Assembly: GCA_003157945.1 (NCBI GenBank)
Contig: PMFY01000183.1
Span: 1-6,737, forward strand
Direction of reading: 5' to 3'
DNA: 6,737 bases
Source: Acidimicrobiaceae bacterium
Lineage (GTDB): Bacteria; Actinomycetota; Acidimicrobiia; Acidimicrobiales; RAAP-2
This document shows positions 1 to 5,858 of this stretch, in pieces. Position 1 is the stretch's first letter; each line of letters starts with the position of its first letter. Below the pieces are notes generated by a model. The model searched no databases. It had not been told where the DNA came from and saw nothing but the letters and a program-made list of their open reading frames with translations. Both the position numbers and the translations under genes were made by a program.

Positions 1-330
1 GGCGTGATGAACATCATGCTGGTCTCGGTGACGGAGCGGATCCGGGAGATCGGGCTCCGCAAGGCGCTCGGGGCGACCCCCCGCGTCATCCGCCGCCAAT
101 TCCTGGTGGAGGCCTCCGTGCTCGGCACGGTCGGAGGTCTCCTCGGGGCCGCGCTCGGCGTGATCGGCGCCGAGGTACTGCCGCACTTCATCTCCGATCC
201 GATCACCGTCTCGCCGGTGGCGGCGGTGGGCGCCATCGTCGTCGCCATCGTCATCGGCATCGTCTTCGGTGTCTACCCGGCGAGCCGGGCCGCCAAGCTC
301 CCACCCATCGACGCCCTCCGCAGCGAATGA
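1..330 (+). CDS. ABC transporter permease, MacB/FtsX family (C-terminal fragment)
   Basis: This is the last 109 codons of a MacB-like permease; the start lies upstream of the window. The visible part begins with the hallmark segment VMNIMLVSVTERIREIGLRK followed by ALGATPR, the conserved cytoplasmic loop after a membrane helix in MacB/LolC/FtsX permeases. Two hydrophobic helices follow: VLGTVGGLLGAALGVIGAEVL (about residues 40-60 of the fragment) and a Val/Ile/Ala-rich helix leading to the family ending GVYPASRAAKLPPIDALRSE. MacB-type permeases couple ATP hydrolysis to mechanical work on extracytoplasmic partners, for example pushing substrates through a MacA-type adaptor. An adaptor gene follows two genes downstream, which supports a MacAB-like exporter. 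The substrate is unknown. In MacB proper the ATPase is fused to the permease, while many actinobacterial versions encode it separately; which applies here cannot be seen. Confidence 0.93.
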   Translation, partial: GVMNIMLVSVTERIREIGLRKALGATPRVIRRQFLVEASVLGTVGGLLGAALGVIGAEVLPHFISDPITVSPVAAVGAIVVAIVIGIVFGVYPASRAAKLPPIDALRSE

Positions 331-405
331 GTCCACCGTGCCCGTCCGACCCCACCACATGAATCCGACCCCCCACATCCCGAGCCGGTCCACACCGGCG
401 ACAAC

Positions 406-411
406 GAAGGA
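406..411 (+). promoter_or_regulatory. Shine-Dalgarno site GAAGGA for the lipoprotein gene
   Basis: GAAGGA lies 7 bases before the ATG at 419. It is the clearest ribosome binding site in the window. It decides the start: the same frame is open back to 269, but the region before 419 overlaps the permease gene and has no comparable site. The 88-base gap 331-418 otherwise shows no promoter or terminator that I can recognise, so co-transcription with the permease is likely. Confidence 0.7.
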
Positions 412-418
412 AGCAGCC

Positions 419-1372
419 ATGCACAACCCCAGCAGCACCCCCACCGGAACCACCCGGACGCAGCCCCGTCGGCGCAGCCTCCCCACCCGCCGGATCGCCG
501 TGCTCGGCGCCGTCGGCGCGGCCGGACTGGCGTTCGCCGCCTGTGGGGGTTCGTCGGGCGCGTCGACCGCGACGTCGGCGCCCGCATCCCCTTCGGGTTC
601 CCCGTCGGGCTCGTCGACGACACCCAGCACGCTTCCCGGTGCCTCGGGAACGATCGCCGCGGTCAGCGCCAGCTCACTCGAGGTCCAGAACACGGAGTCC
701 GGGCAGACCACGGTGAACTACACCTCGTCGACCGTCATCCGTCAGATCACCACGACCAGCGCGTCAGCCGTCACCGTCGGATCGTGCATCTCCGCCTTCG
801 GCAAGCCGACCTCGACCGCCAAGACGTCGTCGCCCTTCGGTGAGCCCATCACGGCGACGACGGTGTCGGTCTCCCAGCCGGTGTCCGGTGCCTGCGAACG
901 GGGCGGCTTCGGTGGCCGTGCCGGCGGCTTCGGCGGTGGCGCGGGCGGCACGGCCCCGGGTGGCACGCGGCCCTCCGGTGGGACCTTCCGGCCGCCGTCC
1001 GGGCGCACCTTCGGCAACGGCAGCTTCGGTGCGGCGTCCGGTCAGGTGACCGCCGTGGCCGGCTCGGTGGTGACGGTCGCCGAGACGAACCCGCAGACGA
1101 AGACGCCCACGTCGGTCACGGTGACCCTCACCTCCACCACGACCTTCACCACCACCCAGACCGGCACCGCCGCCGCCATCGTGGTCGGACAGTGCGCCCG
1201 GGCGACCGGGACGGCGGACAGCACCGGGGCGATCACCGCCCAGGACCTGACCGTCTCGGCGCCGACGAACGGGTCCTGCACCAGCGGCTTCGGATTCCGT
1301 GGTGGGTTCGGCGGCGGTGCCGGTGGCGGTGCCGGTGCCGGGGGCGCAGCGGGTTCGGCCCCGGGTGCATGA
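419..1372 (+). CDS. Predicted secreted lipoprotein with two DUF5666-like repeats and GFGG tracts
   Basis: The protein has 317 residues. Arg-rich residues 17-25 (PRRRSLPTRR) precede a hydrophobic stretch ending LAFAAC, with Cys42 as the likely lipidated residue. Position -3 is Phe, which is not the ideal lipobox residue, and the RR pairs leave Tat export possible. A Ser/Thr/Pro linker (43-73) leads to two related domains at about 75-171 and 205-299. Each starts ASG-(T/Q)-(I/V)-xAV, carries a VG(S/Q)C motif, then ITA..(V/L).VS.P and a second Cys (Cys123/Cys159 and Cys259/Cys287), and ends in a GFGG tract. This resembles the DUF5666 domain, of unknown function, found in exported actinobacterial proteins. 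The gene lies between an ABC permease and its likely adaptor, so a role as an accessory surface subunit or binding protein of that exporter is an inference. A paired disulfide in each repeat is plausible. No enzymatic motif is visible. Confidence 0.8.
   Translation: MHNPSSTPTGTTRTQPRRRSLPTRRIAVLGAVGAAGLAFAACGGSSGASTATSAPASPSGSPSGSSTTPSTLPGASGTIAAVSASSLEVQNTESGQTTVNYTSSTVIRQITTTSASAVTVGSCISAFGKPTSTAKTSSPFGEPITATTVSVSQPVSGACERGGFGGRAGGFGGGAGGTAPGGTRPSGGTFRPPSGRTFGNGSFGAASGQVTAVAGSVVTVAETNPQTKTPTSVTVTLTSTTTFTTTQTGTAAAIVVGQCARATGTADSTGAITAQDLTVSAPTNGSCTSGFGFRGGFGGGAGGGAGAGGAAGSAPGA
641..1315 (+). repeat. Internal duplication: two DUF5666-like domains
   Basis: Two diverged copies of a domain of roughly 95 residues lie at 641-931 and 1031-1315 inside the lipoprotein gene. 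Shared landmarks in the same order are ASG.(I/V).AV near the start, VG(S/Q)C in the middle, ITA followed by VS.P, a second Cys, and a GFGG-type ending. Copy 1 has a few extra residues between the two cysteines. Identity is low, so this is an old duplication seen at the protein level, not a recent DNA repeat. Confidence 0.6.
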
Positions 1373-3263
1373 TCCGTCGGGCGTGATCGCCACGCCCGCT
1401 CCCCTCGCACCGGACCCCGTCGTCCCTCCCGACGCGCCGACGGACGCACCTCCGTCGCCGCGTCGATCGGTGCGGCACGTGCCGTGGCGGTCACTCGTCG
1501 CCCTCGTCGTGGTGGCGGCCGTGGTGGTGGCGTGGGTGCTCACCCGTTCGTCCGGCCCGGCGTACCGCACCGCGCCGGTGGCGATCGGCTCCGCCGTCGC
1601 CACCCTCTCGAGCGTCGGCACCGTCACCCCCGTCCAGCAAGCCGATCTCACCTTCGCCACGGCCGGGACCGTGGGCACCGTCGACGTGAGCGTGGGCCAG
1701 CAGGTGACCGCCGGACAGGTGATCGCATCGCTCGACCCGACGTCGCTCCAGACCGCCGTCATCGACGCGCAGGTGGCACTGGCGTCCGCCCAGGCCACGC
1801 TGGCATCGGACGAGACCGCTCAGACCGACGCCGCCACCTCGACCTCCACCGGCTCGACCGGCTCGACCGGCTCGACCGGCTCGACCGGGAGCCACTCCGG
1901 CAGCGGATCGGGGACGTCCGGTTCCACGGGCACGGGCTCGACGGGGTCGAGCGCGGAGGTGGCGAAGCTCCAGGCGACCCTGGTCGCCGACCAGCACAGG
2001 CAGGACGCCGCAGCGTCCGCTGCCGGGGCCGCACTGGCGACCGCCACGACGGCGTGCGCCTCGACGTCCACGTCCGCGTCGGCCGGGACCGCTGGCGCCA
2101 CCCCGGACACCCCGAGCGGTGGTGCGCCATCCGGCGGTGGCGGTGGCGGGGGTGGCGGGGCCGAGACCTGCACCCAGGCCCTCGCCACGGCCACGTCGGC
2201 CCACCAGGCGCTCGTGGCCGCCATCGCCCAGGTCACCAAGGACGAGGCGGCGCTGTCGGCGGCACTCGGACTCGCATCCACCGGTGGCACCGGCACGCCC
2301 GGTCAGGGCGGAACGGACCCGTCGGCCGCCATCGCGACGGCCACCGAGACCGCCTTCGTGACGTCCGTCGACGCGACCACCACGGCGGCCACGTCCTCCA
2401 CTTCCGGTTCGGGCACGTCCGGCACCGGTGGGTCGTCGACCGGGTCGTCCTCGGCCACCAGCGGGCATACCCGGACGGTCACGGCCCAGGTGATCGCCCT
2501 CGACGAGACGAACGTCGACGCGGCCCAGGCCGCGCTCGAATCGGCGCAGCAGGACGTCGGGGACGCCAACCTGATCAGCAACATCTCCGGAACCGTCGGC
2601 TCCGTCACGCTCGCCGTCGGACAGTCGGTCGCCGCCGGATCGCCCTCGGCCACACCGCAGGTGGTCGTGGTGGGCCCCGGCGACGACTACCAGGTGGCGA
2701 CCACCGTCCCGGTCACCGAGGTGGCGAAGGTGAAGGTGGGCCAACAGGCACTCGTGACCCCCGACTCCAGCTCCTCGACCATCGTCGGCACGGTGACCGG
2801 CATCGGCGTGCTGGGTACCACGTCGACGTCGACGACCACGTATCCGGTCACGATCGGCATCCAGTCGACCGAGCTCGGCCCGTTCTCCGGGGCGGACGCC
2901 ACCGTCCAGATCGTCCTCGCCCGGGCCACGGGCGTCACCACCGTGCCGACGTCCGCCGTCAGGTCGGTCGGCACCCTCCGTACGGTGACCGTGATCGACG
3001 GCACCACCCCGAAGGTGGTCCGTGTGACGGTGGGGACGACCGGCACTCTGCGGACCCAGATCCTTTCCGGTGTCCGGGTGGGGCAGGTCGTGTCGTTGGC
3101 GGAGATGGCCGCCCCGGTCCCGTCGTCCTCGACCACCACGCGCTCAGGGCTCGCCGGCCTGTCGGGGTCCGGCGGCTTCGGAGGCACCGGGGGCTTCGGC
3201 GGTGCCGGTGGGTTCGCCGGAGGGACGGGGGGCTTCGGCGGCACCGCCCGCGTCGGGGGTTAG
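1365..3263 (+). CDS. HlyD/MacA-type periplasmic adaptor protein with enlarged hairpin region
   Basis: The protein has 632 residues if it starts at GTG 1365, which overlaps the lipoprotein stop by 8 bases. GTG 1383 would give 626 residues; neither has a strong ribosome binding site. The order is: a Pro-rich cytoplasmic tail (1-40), one membrane anchor (about 44-60), the first half of a lipoyl-like barrel-sandwich (96-122, with GTVGTVDVSVGQQVTAGQVI), a long insert (123-403), the second lipoyl half (405-435, ISGTVGSVTLAVGQSVAAG), a beta-barrel domain (about 441-520), a membrane-proximal domain (about 521-580) and a Gly-rich tail. Family adaptors such as MacA link a MacB-type permease to downstream partners through a helical hairpin between the lipoyl halves. 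Here the insert is about 280 residues, against roughly 70-90 in MacA. It has four Ala-rich helical segments (123-155, 196-230, 266-303, 369-402) separated by Ser/Thr/Gly linkers. The only cysteines, Cys231 and Cys269, flank the central poly-Gly linker. Confidence 0.85.
   Translation: MHDPSGVIATPAPLAPDPVVPPDAPTDAPPSPRRSVRHVPWRSLVALVVVAAVVVAWVLTRSSGPAYRTAPVAIGSAVATLSSVGTVTPVQQADLTFATAGTVGTVDVSVGQQVTAGQVIASLDPTSLQTAVIDAQVALASAQATLASDETAQTDAATSTSTGSTGSTGSTGSTGSHSGSGSGTSGSTGTGSTGSSAEVAKLQATLVADQHRQDAAASAAGAALATATTACASTSTSASAGTAGATPDTPSGGAPSGGGGGGGGGAETCTQALATATSAHQALVAAIAQVTKDEAALSAALGLASTGGTGTPGQGGTDPSAAIATATETAFVTSVDATTTAATSSTSGSGTSGTGGSSTGSSSATSGHTRTVTAQVIALDETNVDAAQAALESAQQDVGDANLISNISGTVGSVTLAVGQSVAAGSPSATPQVVVVGPGDDYQVATTVPVTEVAKVKVGQQALVTPDSSSSTIVGTVTGIGVLGTTSTSTTTYPVTIGIQSTELGPFSGADATVQIVLARATGVTTVPTSAVRSVGTLRTVTVIDGTTPKVVRVTVGTTGTLRTQILSGVRVGQVVSLAEMAAPVPSSSTTTRSGLAGLSGSGGFGGTGGFGGAGGFAGGTGGFGGTARVGG
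1851..1886 (+). repeat. Four exact tandem copies of the 9-mer GGCTCGACC
   Basis: The 9-base unit GGCTCGACC occurs four times without a mismatch, and degenerate copies continue on both sides. It lies in the adaptor gene and encodes a Gly-Ser-Thr repeat in the linker after the first hairpin helix (about residues 161-176). Because the unit is a multiple of three, slippage would change linker length without breaking the frame. Confidence 0.9.
3171..3242 (+). repeat. GGFGG-type glycine-rich tail of the adaptor
   Basis: Residues 603-626 of the adaptor consist of GGFGG units separated by Thr-, Ala- or Gly-containing spacers, built from variants of GGCTTCGG at DNA level. Similar GFGG tracts occur in the neighbouring lipoprotein at about 902-955 and 1283-1354. 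The tail follows the membrane-proximal domain and is probably disordered. Confidence 0.75.
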
Positions 3264-3343
3264 CGGTGTCGTCCCGGTCGGCCGGTGGCGTGGCCGGTCC
3301 GGACGGACGTCCCGGCGCGACCGTCGGGCCGCCGGGTCAGGGG

Positions 3344-3349
3344 TAGCGT
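3344..3349 (+). promoter_or_regulatory. Possible -10 element TAGCGT, leaderless start of the SnoaL-like gene
   Basis: TAGCGT fits the actinobacterial TANNNT -10 pattern and ends 7 bases before the A of ATG 3357, the spacing expected if transcription begins at the start codon. I see no convincing -35 box. The alternative is ordinary initiation using AGGGG at 3339-3343, which is 13 bases from the ATG and therefore rather far. The rest of the gap 3264-3356 shows nothing I can name. Confidence 0.4.
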
Positions 3350-3356
3350 CGCCGCC

Positions 3357-3857
3357 ATGACCGACGACCAGCTGGCCCTCGAGGCCGTGCACGACACCGG
3401 GGTGCGACGGCTCCAGCACGCCTATGCCGACGTCGTCAACCGGCGGGCCTGGTCCGAACTCAAGTCGCTGTTCCGTCCCGACGCCGACGTCGTGATCGAC
3501 ACCCGGGTCGGTGACCCCCTGCGGCTCGTGGGTGGGGCGGAGGTGGGCGCCTTCATCGGCTCGGCCATCGCCCGGTTCTCCTTCTTCGAGTTCGTGATCC
3601 TCAACGCCCACATCGCGTTCCCCGACGGGGTCGACGCCGGCTCGGCGGTGTGCCGGCTGTTCATGTGCGAGCTGCGCCAGGACGAAGCCACGCAGCGGTT
3701 CACCACCGCCTTCGGGCTCTATCACGACCGGTACGTCCTGGAAGGGGGGCGGTGGTGGTTCGCGCAGCGGCGCTACCACTCGCTGGCCCGCCACGGCGGG
3801 GTGCTCGACATCTTCGGGCTGCCCGCCGAGCCCGGCATCGAAGTCCCCGGGTTCTGA
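3357..3857 (+). CDS. SnoaL-like (NTF2-superfamily) protein
   Basis: The protein has 166 residues. Its layout fits the SnoaL_4-type NTF2-like fold. An N-terminal helix (about 9-30, ending RLQHAYADVVNRR) is followed by AWSELKSLFRPDADVVID, the usual 'rD/W..L..lF..DA.vd' signature of polyketide cyclase, dehydratase and ring-hydroxylating dioxygenase beta-like proteins. Beta strands follow with His85 (ILNAHIAF), Cys99 and Cys104, and the C-terminal strand GGRWWFAQRRYHSLA. The fold forms a cone-shaped pocket and serves both enzymes and binding proteins; Asp42 and His85 are candidate pocket residues but the substrate cannot be inferred. It looks cytoplasmic, with no signal peptide or membrane segment. 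ATG 3357 is chosen over the upstream in-frame GTG 3285 because the extra 24 residues are Arg/Pro-rich and unlike the family. The histidine phosphatase gene starts 55 bases downstream and may be co-transcribed. Confidence 0.8.
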   Translation: MTDDQLALEAVHDTGVRRLQHAYADVVNRRAWSELKSLFRPDADVVIDTRVGDPLRLVGGAEVGAFIGSAIARFSFFEFVILNAHIAFPDGVDAGSAVCRLFMCELRQDEATQRFTTAFGLYHDRYVLEGGRWWFAQRRYHSLARHGGVLDIFGLPAEPGIEVPGF

Positions 3858-3898
3858 CCCCGGCGCCCGGCGCATCATCCACCGGTGCCGCGACGCGT

Positions 3899-3903
3899 GG
3901 GAG
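3899..3903 (+). promoter_or_regulatory. Possible ribosome binding site GGGAG for the histidine phosphatase gene
   Basis: GGGAG lies 9 bases before ATG 3913. A second purine-rich run (CGGGG) sits closer to the start. The 55-base gap 3858-3912 shows no clear -10 element at leaderless spacing, so read-through from the SnoaL-like gene is likely. Confidence 0.45.
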
Positions 3904-3912
3904 CATCGGGGC

Positions 3913-4380
3913 ATGCCGCTCCTCGTGGTCCGACATGCACGCGCCGGTCGGCGCAGCGCCTACGACGGGGACGACCTCGACCGCCCGCTCTCCCCACGGG
4001 GTCGTGCCCAGGCCGAGGGCCTGGTCCCCCTGCTGGCCGGCTACCGGCCCCGCCGGATCCTGTCGAGCCCGGCGGTCCGGTGCTTCGAGACGGTCCGTCC
4101 CGTCGCCGAGGCCCTGGACCTACCCATCGAGTCGGTGGGCGAGCTGGCCGAGGGACACGGCTCCGAGGCGCTCCACCTGCTCCACCGGATGGCCGGGGAG
4201 ACGGCCGTGCTGTGCACCCACGGCGACATCGCCGCCGAGCTGCTCGACGAGCTGGCGCCCGAGCTGTCCGCCAAGGCCCGCTACAAGCTCCGCCTGCTCA
4301 AGGGCGAGGTGTGGGTCGTGCGGTCCGCCGGCGATGCCCTCGAGATCGTCGACCACCTCCACCAGGCCCCCCGTCGGTGA
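3913..4380 (+). CDS. SixA-like histidine phosphatase (phosphoglycerate mutase superfamily)
   Basis: The protein has 155 residues, typical of the short single-domain SixA branch of the histidine phosphatase superfamily. The N-terminal motif LLVVRHARAG contains the phospho-accepting His8 next to Arg7. DLDRPLSPRGRAQAEG follows, matching the SixA-type 'D..RpLs.rG..qA' segment. SSPAVRCFETVRP supplies the second phosphate-binding Arg56, Glu79 is a candidate acid, and LCTHGD provides the second catalytic His103. All core residues are intact, so an active phosphatase is expected. E. coli SixA removes phosphate from phosphohistidine on signalling or phosphotransfer proteins, but relatives act on many small phosphates. 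Mycobacterial MutT1 carries such a domain fused to a Nudix domain; no Nudix domain is present here. No signal peptide is seen, so it should be cytoplasmic. It ends 107 bases before murL; a functional link to the wall genes is unproven. Confidence 0.88.
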   Translation: MPLLVVRHARAGRRSAYDGDDLDRPLSPRGRAQAEGLVPLLAGYRPRRILSSPAVRCFETVRPVAEALDLPIESVGELAEGHGSEALHLLHRMAGETAVLCTHGDIAAELLDELAPELSAKARYKLRLLKGEVWVVRSAGDALEIVDHLHQAPRR

Positions 4381-4405
4381 CCCGGTCCCGGCCCCCGGAT
4401 CGTCG

Positions 4406-4483
4406 GACCGGCGACCGGGCGACCGCGCCGCCCCGCCGGTGGTGACCGACCGGACCGCGGTCGACCGACCGCTACGCTGACCG
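4406..4483 (+). promoter_or_regulatory. GACCG-rich element upstream of murL, possible operator
   Basis: Nine copies of the pentamer GACCG lie on the + strand, starting at 4406, 4413, 4421, 4444, 4448, 4453, 4463, 4467 and 4479. The core is symmetric in layout: direct repeats GACCGACCG at 4444-4452 and 4463-4471 flank the perfect 10-base palindrome GACCGCGGTC at 4453-4462. This core ends one base before the possible -10 hexamer at 4473. A protein-binding operator is possible, but GACC and CGG words are common in this DNA, so chance or drift in a GC-rich spacer cannot be excluded. Confidence 0.3.
4473..4478 (+). promoter_or_regulatory. Possible -10 element TACGCT, leaderless start of murL
   Basis: TACGCT matches the TANNNT -10 pattern and ends 9 bases before the A of ATG 4488. 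No Shine-Dalgarno-like sequence lies in 4479-4487, which favours a leaderless transcript starting at or beside the ATG. A -35 box at the usual spacing is not apparent. The promoter would drive murL and the overlapping ligase gene. Confidence 0.45.
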
Positions 4484-4487
4484 CCCG

Positions 4488-5858
4488 ATGACCGACCCGC
4501 TCCGCTTCGACCCGGGTTCCCACCGCACCTTCCGGATCGTCGGGCGGGCCTACGACGTCGAAGCGCGGACGATCACCCTGCGGTACGCGCTCGACGACCG
4601 GACCGAGTTCACCGAGACCATCACCTTCGAGACCCCACCGGGCCCCGGCGCCGACCCCGGCGGGCCGACCGGTGTCGGCTTCGAGCGGGCCCTGCTCCAC
4701 CTGCACGTCGCCGCGGGCACCAGCTACTACAAGACGGCCGCCCCGGCGCAGGTCGTCGTCGAGGGTGAGTCGCTCAGCGCTCCGGAGCTCGAGCTCTACC
4801 ACCGCCTGTACGACGAGGGCCTCCGCGAGTTCGCCGTCACCAACGGACTGGCCGTACCTCGGCCGGTGGCCGTCGTCGCCGGTCGGGGTGAGGCCGGCCA
4901 CCCGCTGCCGCCTCCGGGCGCGCTCCGGCCGGGCCTCCTGGTGCCGATCGGCGGGGGCAAGGACTCGATGGCCCTCATCGAGTCCGTCCGGCACCTCGCC
5001 CCCCGTCTCTTCGCCGTCAATCCGCACCCGCTGGTCCTGGAGCTGGCCGACGAGGCGGGCCTGGACGTGGTGGTCGTCCGCCGGCGGCTCGATCCCGGCC
5101 TGGCCGCACTCAACACCGCCGGGGCGTTGAACGGGCACGTCCCCATCACCGCCATCGTCTCGCTCATCGCCGTCGTGGGGGCGTTCGTCCACGGCTACGA
5201 CACCGTGGCCATGGCCGTGGAGCGGTCGGCCAGCGAGGAGACCGTCACCGTGGGCGGTGTGGCGGTCAACCACCAGTACTCGAAGAGCCGCGAGTTCGAG
5301 CTCCTCCTGGCCGACCTGGTGCGCCGAACCGTCGCCCCCGAGCTGACGTACGGGTCGGCGCTCCGGCCCTACTCGGAGCTGGCCATCGCCCGGGCGTTCG
5401 CCCGGCTCACCCGCTACCACGGGACCTTCTGCAGCTGTAACTCCGCCTACCGCCAGGGCGCCGACGCGGCCGACCGCTGGTGCGGGCACTGCCCCAAGTG
5501 CCGGTTCGTCGGACTGATGCTGGCGCCGTTCCTCGAGCCGGACGAGCTGACCGCCATCATCGGGACCGACATGTTCGGCGATCCCGGACAGGTGCCGGGG
5601 TTCGCCGCCCTCATGAGCGACACCGACAAGCCGTTCGAGTGCGTGGGGGAGCGGCGGGAGTCCGCGGTGGCGCTGCGGCTCCTGGCCGGTCGGCCGGCGT
5701 GGCGGAACTCGGCGGTGGTCGCGGCCCTGGCCCCGGTGGCCGAGGCCCTCGTCGGCGACGAGGACGTGGCCGACCTGCTCACCCCCGACCCCGGCCTGGC
5801 CTTCGACGACCCGGCGGTGGCCGCGGCCGTCGACGTCCTGCTGGCGGGGGACCGGTGA
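4488..5858 (+). CDS. murL: UDP-MurNAc-L-Ala-L-Glu epimerase (MurL)
   Basis: The protein has 456 residues, close to the size I recall for Xanthomonas MurL. In Xanthomonas, MurL inverts the terminal L-Glu of UDP-MurNAc-L-Ala-L-Glu to D-Glu in an ATP-dependent reaction, feeding peptidoglycan synthesis without free D-Glu. Seen here: an N-terminal beta-rich region (1-90); the nucleotide loop LLVPIGGGKDSMALIE at 150-165, a variant of the SGGxDS PP-loop of ATP pyrophosphatases; FAVNPHP at 175-181; AMAVERSASEE at 241-251; NHQYSKSREFE at 261-271; and a cysteine-rich part with FCSCNSAYR (Cys315, Cys317) and WCGHCPKCRF (Cys332, Cys335, Cys338). The C-terminal part (about 340-456) is helical. No signal peptide is seen, so it should be cytoplasmic. 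The stop overlaps the GTG of a MurD-family gene by 4 bases, indicating translational coupling and strongly supporting the call. Without that partner I would have said only PP-loop ATPase-like protein. The identification is from memory of the family. Confidence 0.85.
   Translation: MTDPLRFDPGSHRTFRIVGRAYDVEARTITLRYALDDRTEFTETITFETPPGPGADPGGPTGVGFERALLHLHVAAGTSYYKTAAPAQVVVEGESLSAPELELYHRLYDEGLREFAVTNGLAVPRPVAVVAGRGEAGHPLPPPGALRPGLLVPIGGGKDSMALIESVRHLAPRLFAVNPHPLVLELADEAGLDVVVVRRRLDPGLAALNTAGALNGHVPITAIVSLIAVVGAFVHGYDTVAMAVERSASEETVTVGGVAVNHQYSKSREFELLLADLVRRTVAPELTYGSALRPYSELAIARAFARLTRYHGTFCSCNSAYRQGADAADRWCGHCPKCRFVGLMLAPFLEPDELTAIIGTDMFGDPGQVPGFAALMSDTDKPFECVGERRESAVALRLLAGRPAWRNSAVVAALAPVAEALVGDEDVADLLTPDPGLAFDDPAVAAAVDVLLAGDR

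Noticed and set aside
269..418. N-terminal extension of the lipoprotein frame upstream of 419
   Set aside because: It overlaps the permease gene, would place 50 Pro/Ser/His-rich residues before the signal peptide, and lacks a ribosome binding site, unlike ATG 419.
1369..1386. ATG at 1369 overlapping the lipoprotein stop as the adaptor start (ATGA)
   Set aside because: This ATG is in a different frame and meets a stop after five codons. The adaptor frame needs GTG 1365 or GTG 1383.
2133..2159. Poly-Gly run of nine codons as a possible sequencing error or frameshift site
   Set aside because: The frame stays open and domain order continues on both sides, so it is better read as a true glycine linker.
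1484..3346. A 620-codon + strand frame inside the adaptor gene, plus a 417-codon - strand frame at 1491-2744
   Set aside because: Both translate to Arg/His/Gly-rich sequence with no domain, while the overlapping adaptor frame has a membrane anchor, two lipoyl halves and a normal domain order.
3264..3356. Possible hairpin between the adaptor gene and the SnoaL-like gene (GGCCGG-type inverted words)
   Set aside because: The arms match only partly and there is no T-run, so I cannot support a terminator.
4381..4419. Possible terminator: CCCGGTC and GACCGGG pair across a 25-base loop after the phosphatase gene
   Set aside because: The stem is only 7 bases with a long loop and no T-run follows. 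In DNA this GC-rich such pairs arise easily by chance.
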